DNA of 64,000 nucleotides from an uncultured Vicinamibacterales bacterium (GTDB taxonomy: Bacteria; Acidobacteriota; Vicinamibacteria; Vicinamibacterales; UBA8438), in the NCBI GenBank assembly GCA_958295905.1, contig OY282382.1, forward strand, positions 4,646,910-4,710,909. The letters are read 5' to 3'. Below, piece by piece: positions 1 to 8,314 of the stretch. Made by a program: the position numbers and the translations under genes. Numbering within the stretch: the first letter of the stretch is position 1; the number at the start of each line of letters is the position of its first letter. The notes beneath the pieces were generated by a model. That model saw only the letters and a list, made by a program, of their open reading frames with translations, searched no databases and was not told where the DNA came from.

Positions 1-2787
1 GAAGCGCACGGACGTGTTGAACGCCCCGCTGCCCGGGCGCCCGACGACGCTGGCCCCCGCGTACAGACCGTCGCCGACGGGACCGCCGAGGGCCGGGCCG
101 AGCGCGCCGCCCCGCACGTACAGCACGTCGAAGGCGGTGGTCGCCGCCCGCCAGTCGATTTCGGTGAATCCGCCGACGAGCCGCGCGCCGGCGTCGACGT
201 CGTTGAGCGGCGCGTAGCCCGGCGCCGGGCTGGCTGGAAGCGGGAAGTGCCGGTTGACGCCGCCCCAGCCGTAGAGTCCCGTGAACCTGAGGTTGACGGC
301 TCCGCCGGCGCGGAGGTTGTTGCGCGTCACGCCCACCGCGTCGATGAAGTCGTTGATCAGCAGGCCTTCCTGGAAACTGACGGGCTGGCGCCCGACGGAC
401 AGGCCGATGTCGAGACCGCGGCGGTCGCCGGCGTCGAGGTTCGGAAACAGCTCGCCCAGATCGCCTTCGAAGAAGAGATGGGTCAGCGTATTCCAGTCGA
501 AGTTGAGCTGGTTGCTGAGGCCGCCGGTTCCCGGCGGGGCCGACGTATACCCCGTGAACCGCAGCGCGCCGAACGGCTGGCCGGGACCGAGCCGATGCCC
601 CCGGTGCGTCGGACGCAGTCCGAACACGACGCGCTCGGTGCCGGTGAGGGCGAGGTTCGCGAACAGATCGAGACGGTTCGCCCACTGGCTGCGCTGTCCC
701 GACCCGTCGTCGAGGACGCCGAAGCCGCTGCGGAGGGTGCCGAACATCAGGAACGACGGCGTCCACACCGCGCCGCCCGGCATCGTGAACCCGCGGCCGA
801 TCCGTCCGGTGCCGAGAAACGGCGGTCCCAGTTCGAGGAGCGGCCTCGGGCGCTGCGGAAACCCGTCCAACTGCAACGGCACGTAGTGGTCGGTGATGCG
901 GCTGTCCCCGTGTTCCCCGGTCTCGTGTCCGCCCCCGGCGGCCGCCGCCGGGCGCGGGGCCGGCGCCGCGCCGGTCTCCACGCCGCCGCCGGTCAGGTCC
1001 ACGTCGAGCTCGCGCACGACCACGTGGCCCGCGACCACCGCATCCGCCACGTCCCGCGCCGTCATGCCGTAGTCGAACCCCACGTCCTCGATCTCGTGCA
1101 CCAGATTGACCGGCACCATCCCCGCCTTGATGCGGATGTTGGCGTAGTACGGACCGGTGGCGCCGGCCAGCGCCTCCCGGGCGACCGAGTACGACGCCCA
1201 CTTGCCGCCCCGCGGCGGTATCGTCTGGCGGTGCTTGCGCGCGGCCACCGGCCGCCCCGTAAGAACCGTCGAACGGGTCGACGGACGCAGGAACGGCAGC
1301 GGATCGGGTGAATAGGGGATCGTCAGCACCTGCTCGCGCTCGCCGCCGCGCACCATCCGCACGAGAAAGCGGGACTGCAGGCTGAACAGGTGCTCGTCGG
1401 CGGGCAACGCACCGTCGTGCACGTACACCGAATGGCTGTCGCGGACGTCCCCGTTGGGGTCGAGGTCGCCCGACTCGAAGACCACGCGCCCGGTCGCGTC
1501 CGTCACCGTCACGTGCAGCCAGACCACGCGTTCGGCGTCGAAGCCGGTCGGCACGTTGTGGCCGTCGGTGCCGTTCCTGAACTCGACCCGGAACGCGATG
1601 CCCCCCTCGTCGGCGCGATCGACGACCACTTCGCCGAGCTGATATCCCGCCCGCAGGAGCTTCAGCCGCTGGTCGGCGAGCTCGTCCAGCAGATCGAGGT
1701 TGTCGCGAATGACGTCGGCGGCGTCGTAGCGGTCGTCGGGCTCGACCCAGCGCGGGGGGAAGGCGTAGTCGTCGGGCGCCGAGTCCTCGAACTCGTCGGT
1801 TCCCCATCCCGCCGTGTAGTCGAAGGTGAGCCACTCGCGCAACGTCGCGAGCTCCTGGGCCTCGGTGTTGTGCGGGAAGATGCCGGGGTGCACGATGGAA
1901 TAGTCGGGACCGGCGAACATGTGGTTCGTCCGTTTCCGGGGCCGCGTCCCGCGGCCGCCGACCCGCGCCGCCGGCCCCGTCGCATAGCCCGACGGCACCC
2001 CCGGCTCGGTCCCCATGTGACAGTCCTGGCAACTGACGCCGGCGGCGGCGGCCGGGGTGTGCTTGTACTCGCTGAACGCCTCCTCCAGCCGGAACCCGTT
2101 CACCAGATTCACGTCGTGGCACGACCCGCAGAACCCGGGCTTCGACAACTGCGAGAACTCGCGCGCCTCGGCGTGCACGCCGCGGCCGGCGCGCTCCGGG
2201 TCGGTCTGCAGATTGAACCGGCCGCTCTCGATGGCGCGCTCGAGCTCTTCGTTGCCGCCCGGCCCGAACACCGGATCGTAGAGGCTGCCCTCGACGATCG
2301 GCAGCCGGCCGCTGATCTTCCCGTAGGGCTGATCCTGTCGATGACAGACGATGCACGTGATGCCTTCGCGCGACGTGGGGTGCCGGTCGAGGTTCGACAT
2401 GAACTCGGGCTCCTCGAGGTTCATGCCGACCGGCGTATGGCACCGGATGCAGAAGTCGCCGTTCGTACCGTTCGTCTCCTTCAGAATCTTGGCGTGCATC
2501 GCGTTGAAGACGGGACTCATCTGCGCATAGGCATGCGACGAGACCGACCACTCGCGATAGATGTCCTCGTGGCAGGGCGCGCAGGTCGTCGCCGACGGGA
2601 AGCGGTCTTCGGCGAACAGCGCGGCGTGGTCGGCGGCGGCCTCCGGCTGCCGGGACGCCGCGGGCGGCTCGGCGGCCGCCGCGGCCAGCGAGGCAGCCAG
2701 GATGCCCGCGGCGCACGGAATCAGCGCCCCCGGCCCCGCCCCCCGGCTCCCCTCCCCTGCTGCTTCGCAACGCGCCCAACGTCTCAT
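1..2787 (-). CDS. Five-haem c-type cytochrome fused to an outer-membrane beta-barrel (3' end beyond window)
   Basis: An uninterrupted minus-strand frame of 929 codons runs off the left edge. The ATG at 2787 has a GGAGGG Shine-Dalgarno nine bases upstream. The first ~45 residues look like a signal peptide (hydrophobic stretch ending in an Ala run). Five CXXCH haem sites follow: TCAPCH (~69), FCIRCH (~112), TCIVCH (~144), FCGSCH (~219) and SCQDCH (~251). A beta-rich middle region lies at ~340-620. From ~residue 670 the sequence changes to alternating aromatic/glycine strands with porin-like motifs such as VGRQPVSFQEGLLINDF. Multihaem cytochromes and porins normally pair as separate proteins in extracellular electron conduits; here both appear in one chain. 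Haem count and continuity are seen directly; the barrel and the electron-transfer role are inferred. Remaining length is unknown. Confidence 0.85.
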   Translation of the reverse strand, partial: MRRWARCEAAGEGSRGAGPGALIPCAAGILAASLAAAAAEPPAASRQPEAAADHAALFAEDRFPSATTCAPCHEDIYREWSVSSHAYAQMSPVFNAMHAKILKETNGTNGDFCIRCHTPVGMNLEEPEFMSNLDRHPTSREGITCIVCHRQDQPYGKISGRLPIVEGSLYDPVFGPGGNEELERAIESGRFNLQTDPERAGRGVHAEAREFSQLSKPGFCGSCHDVNLVNGFRLEEAFSEYKHTPAAAAGVSCQDCHMGTEPGVPSGYATGPAARVGGRGTRPRKRTNHMFAGPDYSIVHPGIFPHNTEAQELATLREWLTFDYTAGWGTDEFEDSAPDDYAFPPRWVEPDDRYDAADVIRDNLDLLDELADQRLKLLRAGYQLGEVVVDRADEGGIAFRVEFRNGTDGHNVPTGFDAERVVWLHVTVTDATGRVVFESGDLDPNGDVRDSHSVYVHDGALPADEHLFSLQSRFLVRMVRGGEREQVLTIPYSPDPLPFLRPSTRSTVLTGRPVAARKHRQTIPPRGGKWASYSVAREALAGATGPYYANIRIKAGMVPVNLVHEIEDVGFDYGMTARDVADAVVAGHVVVRELDVDLTGGGVETGAAPAPRPAAAAGGGHETGEHGDSRITDHYVPLQLDGFPQRPRPLLELGPPFLGTGRIGRGFTMPGGAVWTPSFLMFGTLRSGFGVLDDGSGQRSQWANRLDLFANLALTGTERVVFGLRPTHRGHRLGPGQPFGALRFTGYTSAPPGTGGLSNQLNFDWNTLTHLFFEGDLGELFPNLDAGDRRGLDIGLSVGRQPVSFQEGLLINDFIDAVGVTRNNLRAGGAVNLRFTGLYGWGGVNRHFPLPASPAPGYAPLNDVDAGARLVGGFTEIDWRAATTAFDVLYVRGGALGPALGGPVGDGLYAGASVVGRPGSGAFNTSVRF

Positions 2788-2831
2788 CGTGCGATACCCT
2801 CCATGATCCGACCAAGCGCCGATCCACCCCG

Positions 2832-4304
2832 TCAGGGGGCGACCCGAACCACCGTCACGCGGTCGCCCAGCTTCACGGTCGCGCCGTCGCCGACCTCCGT
2901 CATCCCCGCCGATCGGGCCCCGTCGACGAACGTACCGTTCAGACTGTCGAGATCCTCGACGGTCACCCGGCCGCCGCGCACGACCAAGGCGGCGTGGCGG
3001 CGTGACAGCGTCCGGTCGTCGATGGGCACGTCGCAGCCCTTCGCGCGGCCGAAGACGTGCCGGCCGTCGCCGAGGCGCATCCGACGCGGCTCGCCGTCGA
3101 CGATCCGAACCTCGAACGACACGCCCGCGGGCGACGCCGCCTTGCCCGGCGGCGCCGCGGACGCAGCCGCCGACGACGGCGGAGCGGCGCCGCCGGGCGG
3201 TTCGGGTCGCGGCCCCCCGGACGCCCCCGTTCCCGCGTCGGCGCCGGCCTCCGCGCCCGCCGACGCAGAATCGACAGCCGCAACGAGCGGCGGGACCGAC
3301 AACGCCGACGCAGGCTCGTAGCGCGTCGACGATGCGGGCGACGCCCCCGCGGGCGACGCGGACGGCGATGCCGGCGCCGACCCCGCCGAGCGGCCAGACC
3401 CCGCGACCTTCGACGCAGAATCGACAGCCGCGCCGGCGGCAGGGCCGCTACCCGCGACGAGCGGCGGAACCGACAGCGCCGACGCAGGCTCATAGCGCGT
3501 CGACGACGCGGGCGACGCGCCGGCGGACGGCGCGGGCGGCGATGCCGGCACCGACCCCGCCGAGCGGCCAGACCCCGCGACCTTCGACGCAGAATCGACA
3601 GCCGCGCCGGCGGCAGGGCCGCTACCCGCGACGAGCGGCGGGACCGACAGCGCCGACGCAGGCTCATAGCGCGTCGACGACGCGGGCGACGCGCCGGCGG
3701 ACGGCGCGGGCGGCGATGCCGGCACCGACCCCGCCGAGCGGCCAGACCCCGCGACCTTCGACGCAGAATCGACAGCCGCGCCGGCGGCAGGGCCGCTACC
3801 CGCGATGAGCGGCGGAACCGACAACGCCGACGCAGGCTCGTGGCGCGTCGACGACGCGCCGGCGACCGGCGCCGCCGCATCCGACCCGCGGGCGACGGCC
3901 ACGGCCGCACGCTCATCCGTTTCCCCGGCCGGCGTCGGGATCGCCGCCGGCGAGTCCGCCGCCGCGCTCGGCCCCGCGTCCTCGGCCGGAACGACGAAGA
4001 TGAAGTCGTGCTGCCCGCCGAGGGTCACCACGTGCAGGTCGCGCAAACGGGCCCGACCCGAGACCGGCGCGCCGTCCAGCCGCGTCCCGTTCGTGCTGCC
4101 GAGATCCTCCAGGAACCACGAGGCGGCGGCGGCGTCGAACGCGATCCGCGCATGCGTCTTCGATACGACGCTATCGGCGACCACGATGGTGTTCGCCGAT
4201 CCGCGCCCGATCGTCGCGTGCCCGCCGATCCGGTAATCGGACCCCGCCAGCGCGCCCGTCCTGCAGAAAAATCTCGCCTCCACGCTGCTCCCCGGTCTCT
4301 TCAT
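2832..4304 (-). CDS. Double FHA-domain protein with repetitive linker
   Basis: 490 aa. An FHA domain lies at each end. The N-terminal one (about 20-95) shows GRGSANTIV, SKTHARI and LGSTNGTRLDG; the C-terminal one (about 400-488) shows FGRAKGCDVPI, LSRRHAAL and DSLNGTFVDG. These match the phosphothreonine-binding FHA core (GR, SxxH, NG). The ~280-residue linker is Ala/Ser/Pro-rich and made of 58-residue tandem repeats. It lies downstream of a Ser/Thr kinase gene in the same orientation, so it probably reads out phosphorylation by that kinase (inference). No signal peptide is visible, so it is probably cytoplasmic. The ATG lacks a clear ribosome-binding site and follows a broken second FHA segment, so the start is uncertain. 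Confidence 0.85.
   Translation of the reverse strand: MKRPGSSVEARFFCRTGALAGSDYRIGGHATIGRGSANTIVVADSVVSKTHARIAFDAAAASWFLEDLGSTNGTRLDGAPVSGRARLRDLHVVTLGGQHDFIFVVPAEDAGPSAAADSPAAIPTPAGETDERAAVAVARGSDAAAPVAGASSTRHEPASALSVPPLIAGSGPAAGAAVDSASKVAGSGRSAGSVPASPPAPSAGASPASSTRYEPASALSVPPLVAGSGPAAGAAVDSASKVAGSGRSAGSVPASPPAPSAGASPASSTRYEPASALSVPPLVAGSGPAAGAAVDSASKVAGSGRSAGSAPASPSASPAGASPASSTRYEPASALSVPPLVAAVDSASAGAEAGADAGTGASGGPRPEPPGGAAPPSSAAASAAPPGKAASPAGVSFEVRIVDGEPRRMRLGDGRHVFGRAKGCDVPIDDRTLSRRHAALVVRGGRVTVEDLDSLNGTFVDGARSAGMTEVGDGATVKLGDRVTVVRVAP
3311..3840. repeat. 174-bp tandem repeats in the FHA linker
   Basis: The block beginning CAGGCTC recurs at 3311, 3485, 3659 and 3833, exactly 174 bp (58 codons) apart. 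The central units are almost identical and the outer ones diverge. The period is a multiple of three, so copy-number change keeps the frame. Confidence 0.9.
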
Positions 4305-4315
4305 GTCCGCCAGGC

Positions 4316-4455
4316 GATGCGCGCGTGGTCTTCGACACGACTGCGGCGACGACCACGATAGTGTTGTCCGGCCCGCGGCCTGTCGTCGCTTCGTCGCCGA
4401 TCCGATGGTCGGCCCCCAGCAACTCGCCCGTTCTGCGGAAGAATCCCGCTTGCGC
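4316..4455 (-). pseudogene. Remnant of a duplicated FHA N-terminus
   Basis: The minus-strand translation (GFFRRTGELLGADHRIG, TGRGPDNTIVV, VVSKTTRAS) closely matches the start of the adjacent FHA protein (RFFCRTGALAGSDYRIG, IGRGSANTIVV, VVSKTHARI). It ends just upstream of the intact gene. It is read in frame with a residual permease tail, so it is probably debris from a partial tandem duplication. Confidence 0.7.
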
Positions 4456-4496
4456 GATGCGCACCGTTCCCCTACATGCGTTCGCCGACCGACTAT

Positions 4497-4625
4497 ATTC
4501 TTCGTACCGGACGGCGTCGAGCGGCTGGAGTCGGGCCGCCTGCGACGCTGGATAGATCCCGAAAACGAGCTCGAAGACGGCCGACACGCCGAAGGCCAGC
4601 CCGACGGCGACGGCCGACACGCTAT
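4497..4625 (-). pseudogene. C-terminal remnant of a MacB-like permease
   Basis: About 43 codons survive (SVSAVAVGLAFGVSAV, LVFGIYPASQAARLQPLDAV), matching the end of the intact permease at 10509-11726. The break joins directly to the 3' end of kinase copy A, so an internal deletion removed the rest. A five-base insertion near the old stop makes the frame read through into the FHA remnant. Confidence 0.85.
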
Positions 4626-4628
4626 GGC

Positions 4629-7223
4629 TCACGCCGGGGGACGAGGAAATCCGCTTTCCGCCAAGTCGACGTCGATCGTCGTGCGCTCGCCGACGGCAAT
4701 CTCCACCACCCGCGGGTACCGCCACGCGTCGGTTTCCAGGCGAATTCGGTGTCGTCCCGCGGGTAACCGCACCACGAGTTCGACGACGACGCCCAGCGAG
4801 CGGTCGTCGACGAACAGCTCCGCCGCCGGCGCCGTGCGAACGGCCAGCACGCCGCAGGCGGCGCCGGCGCCACAGGTCAACGCCGCGGCGTTGGCTGCGC
4901 GTTGCAGCCCTTCGGCGGCGGCGGGAGACGGGCGCAGGTCGTTCGACTGTCGAAAGAGCGCACCCGCGTCGGCGTACCGGCCGTCAGCGAACGCCGCGTT
5001 CGCCTCCTCCACCAGTCTGTCCTCATTGCGCCGGTCGATCGCCGTCCTGACACGCCGCTGGCCGTCCCGCGCGGTCCGGTTGTCGGGATCGCGCTCGATC
5101 ACACGGGCGTAGAGGGCCAGCGCCGCCGCGGCGTTTCCGGCGACCTCCGCGGCGACGGCGTCGTTGAGCAGGGGGGCAACACCCGGCCCGCGCGGCTCGG
5201 GCGCCGGCGATGACCGGACCGCCGCCCGCGGCGCCGCGGGCGGCGATGGGACCGAGCGGGCATCTTCGGCGTCGCCCCCGCGAACCTCGGGGGCGGAACC
5301 TGCTTCAGGTCTGGAATCCGGTGCCCCGGAACCGGTGAGGGCATCTTCCCGGCGCGGCGGGTCGGTCTCAAGGATCTGGGCGCCAGGATCGAAACCGCTC
5401 TTTGGGGTGTCCAGAGCGACCCCTTCGGATTCGCCGCCGAACGGCGCCAGCCACAGACCTGTCGCCACCGCGGCCACGGCAACCACGGCGGCAACCGCCG
5501 CCAGCGGGTTCGTCAGGCTCGGCCACACGTTCGCCAAGCCGCGCACGCCGCCGCCGACCGGCGGCACCTTCCGCGTGAGACCGTCGAGCGCGCGCGTGCG
5601 GCCCGCGTCCGCGGCCGAGTCCGGACCCGGCCGCGCCCACCGCGCCAGCGGGTTGGCAGATCCGTCCCGCAACGATTTGCGCGCCTGCTGAATCGCCTCC
5701 CCGACGGTGGCGCGCTCCGCCTCGACCAGATCGTGGGGCGGGGCGAATCGCGCGAGCAGGTCGTGCGCCGCCGCGAAGTCGCCGCCGGCGCACGCTTGGC
5801 GCGCCTCCTCGACGACGCCCAGCGCCCGGCTGTCGTGCTCGGCCCGCTCCGCCCGCGTCTTCGACCGCAGGGCGGCCTCGTGCCCCGGTTCGATCGCTAG
5901 AACTTCGTCCGACGTCCGCGCCGCCTCCCTGAACGCACCCTCTGTCACGAGTCGTTCGGCTCTCTCCAGCAACCGGTCGATCGACCGCCGGCGCTCGACG
6001 TCGTTTCGTATCTTCAGCGCCTCGGGAGATTCCGGCCGTGCCTGCAGCGCCAAGTCCACGCTCTCGGACGCCTGCGTCAACGCCAGGTTCTTCAGATGCA
6101 TCCTGGCGTTCGACACGTGTTCATCGAACTGCCGATCACGGCGCACGGCGGCGAGGCGCGCCATCACCTGCAGCACGCGCGCGTCGTCCGGGTCGAGCAG
6201 TGCGGCCTGATCGATCGCCTCCTGCGCGTCGTCGTAGCGCCCGCGTTCGATCGCCTCCTGCGCGTCGCCGAAGCACGCCGTCAACCGGGCGTTCCGCCGC
6301 TGGCGCAACGCCTCCCGGTCGAGCCCGCTCCCGCTGGTAGAGGTGGACGGGGCCGGCTTCGGAGCCTCACGCGGCAGCAGAATCGTCGACTCGGGCTCGC
6401 GGCCGTCCTTCTCGACGCCTGCGATGGCGGCGTCGAGTTCCGCGAGCACTTCGCTCATCTGCTGGAACCGATCACCGGCGCGCTTGACGATCGCCCGCTC
6501 GACGAGCGTGAGGAGGCTCTCGGGCAGATCCGGAACCAGCTCGCGGAGCGGAGTCGGCTCTTCGTGCACAATCCGGTACGTCACCGCGGTCGGCGTGTCG
6601 CCGTCGAACGCCCGTCGATACGACAACAGCTCGTAGCAGACCAGGCCGACCGCGAAGATGTCGCACCGGTGATCGACGCCGCCGCCGACGATCTGTTCGG
6701 GTGCCATGTAGCTGGGCGTCCCGATCATCCTGCCGTCGCCCGTCAGCGTGTCCGCCAGCCGCGCGATGCCGAAATCAAGGATCGTGAGCGCGCCGGAATC
6801 ATCGCGGACCATCAGGTTGGCGGGCTTGATGTCGCGATGCACGACCCCCTGGGCGTGCGCGTACGCCAAGCCGTTGCACAGCTCGCGCAGCATCCGCAGG
6901 CGCGGCAGAATGGGCAGCGGCGCGCGCTCGCGGACGATCTCCGCGAGTGTCCGGCCGGGCACGTACTCCATGGCGATGAACGGCTCACCGCCGTGCTCGC
7001 CGACGTCGAAGATCGTGACGATGTTCCGGTGGTCGAGGCGCCCAGTGGCGCGGGCCTCCCGCAGGAACCGCTGCCGCAGTTCGGCGTCCTGCACGTGCGC
7101 CACCTTGATCGCGACCCGCCGGTCGATGGTCGGGTCGCGGGCGAGGTACAGCACGCCCATCCCGCCGCTGCCGATCCGCTCGACGACCCGGTAGCGGCCG
7201 ATGAAGACCGGGTGATCGGACAT
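4629..7223 (-). CDS. Ser/Thr protein kinase with TPR-like region, TM helix and PEGA domain (copy A)
   Basis: 864 aa. The N-terminal Hanks-type kinase domain (about 11-270) has the glycine loop IGSGGMG (17-23), Lys40 in VAIK, HRDIKPAN (Asp131), DFG (Asp150) and APE, so it should be active. A helical, TPR-like region spans roughly 300-520, one hydrophobic helix lies near 574-594, and a PEGA domain (about 785-860) ends the protein. This implies a cytoplasmic kinase anchored in the inner membrane with a periplasmic sensor or cell-surface-binding tail. It is nearly identical to 11738-14374, differing mainly by a 14-residue insertion in that copy. The FHA protein downstream is a candidate phospho-partner (inference). 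Confidence 0.93.
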   Translation of the reverse strand: MSDHPVFIGRYRVVERIGSGGMGVLYLARDPTIDRRVAIKVAHVQDAELRQRFLREARATGRLDHRNIVTIFDVGEHGGEPFIAMEYVPGRTLAEIVRERAPLPILPRLRMLRELCNGLAYAHAQGVVHRDIKPANLMVRDDSGALTILDFGIARLADTLTGDGRMIGTPSYMAPEQIVGGGVDHRCDIFAVGLVCYELLSYRRAFDGDTPTAVTYRIVHEEPTPLRELVPDLPESLLTLVERAIVKRAGDRFQQMSEVLAELDAAIAGVEKDGREPESTILLPREAPKPAPSTSTSGSGLDREALRQRRNARLTACFGDAQEAIERGRYDDAQEAIDQAALLDPDDARVLQVMARLAAVRRDRQFDEHVSNARMHLKNLALTQASESVDLALQARPESPEALKIRNDVERRRSIDRLLERAERLVTEGAFREAARTSDEVLAIEPGHEAALRSKTRAERAEHDSRALGVVEEARQACAGGDFAAAHDLLARFAPPHDLVEAERATVGEAIQQARKSLRDGSANPLARWARPGPDSAADAGRTRALDGLTRKVPPVGGGVRGLANVWPSLTNPLAAVAAVVAVAAVATGLWLAPFGGESEGVALDTPKSGFDPGAQILETDPPRREDALTGSGAPDSRPEAGSAPEVRGGDAEDARSVPSPPAAPRAAVRSSPAPEPRGPGVAPLLNDAVAAEVAGNAAAALALYARVIERDPDNRTARDGQRRVRTAIDRRNEDRLVEEANAAFADGRYADAGALFRQSNDLRPSPAAAEGLQRAANAAALTCGAGAACGVLAVRTAPAAELFVDDRSLGVVVELVVRLPAGRHRIRLETDAWRYPRVVEIAVGERTTIDVDLAESGFPRPPA

Positions 7224-7427
7224 CTGCTTCGCTCGCCCTCAACGACGTGTCGGACGCGAAACACGTGCTCCGCCCGACACGATTCTCCCCGGCTGACGTC
7301 ACTGCAACCGGTCAGCCGTTACGGTTGCGACATCTCGCCCCCCGCGGCGACCGTGCCCGGCTGCTGCTCGCTTGGTTGGCAACACCCCGGCAGGCCGCAC
7401 GGCGTCGTGGAGCGGTCCCACTGAGGC

Positions 7428-8314
7428 CGCACCACTTGGCGAACCATCCATCGAGCGTCGTGCGCGGCGCCCGCACCAGACCGGCTTGCCCCCACGCCCG
7501 CTCGGCCCCCGAGCGCGACGGGCCGCCCTGCCGGAAGGGCGACATCCGCGTCCCGCGGGCGGAGATTATTGAAGAGATTGAAGAGAGAGATTCGCAACGC
7601 CGGTGATATGGTTGTCGGTGTAACCGCGGCGGCCGCGGCGGCGGGAAGCAGACAGGGGGGCACTGGATCGAAGCGACCAGCATGGCGCTATCGTTTGCCG
7701 AACACGCCGCGGTTGTCAACCCGACGGGAGCGCGAGAGCGCTGGGTGCACGACAGATTCCTCTGAAAATACGGGGGGCAGGAGACTCCGGAGGTAAACAA
7801 TGCTTTTTTTCGCGCGCGGCAGTGCCCTGCAGAGGCCCGGTGGCCTTACCTCGGCGACGGACGCGATGCCCGGTCTGCAGCAATGGCCGGCCCGGTACGC
7901 GCGCGGGTCGGGCCGGCGCACGCCAGATCGTCCGACAGCCGCTCTACTGCCAGCCTACCACGGACAGACTTCTTCCCACGGGCTGCTAAATGCCGTTCCG
8001 GCAGAGAGCCCCATGCCCGTAACCGGCAAACCCCGACCGGAATGCAGGTCGAGCGCCATGTCGAACGGTTCCTGGCTGAACGAATCCCGGCCGGCCGGTC
8101 ACTCGAATCCCGGCGGACCGAAGCGCTCGGTCGGTACCGCGTACCTGCTGCCGGAGATTGCGTCGCCAGCGGGCGAAAGCGTGGTCCTTGCCGTCGAGAT
8201 CAAGCGAACTCTGGCACCCACGCGACGTTTCCAGGCAGTCGAGCAAATCTCGATGATGACAGCCGGCGATGTCACGGAACCCCCGTCGACCTCGAAGAAG
8301 AAAGGACGCCTCAG
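7428..8314. other. Gene-poor interval with one doubtful ORF (7800-8318, plus)
   Basis: This lies between the divergent kinase A and SUMF1 genes. A 172-codon plus-strand frame starts at ATG 7800 behind a good GGAGG site and ends overlapping the SUMF1 ATG (ATGA at 8315). Its translation is low in complexity and matches nothing I recognise, so it may be a leader or chance. I see no RNA gene here. Confidence 0.3.

Larger units (their letters stand above)
4456..7427. repeat. Segmental duplication, copy A (kinase, permease tail, leader)
   Basis: This block is nearly identical to 10474-14595. Both contain the kinase gene, ~200 bp upstream of it, and the end of a MacB-like permease with its downstream flank (shared GATGCGCACCGTTCC). 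Copy A lacks about 1.1 kb of permease that copy B retains. Confidence 0.85.

Noticed and set aside
1390-3321. Long plus-strand frame of 643 codons
   Set aside because: It is antisense and in codon register with the haem cytochrome and lacks domain content. GC-rich third positions suppress antisense stops.
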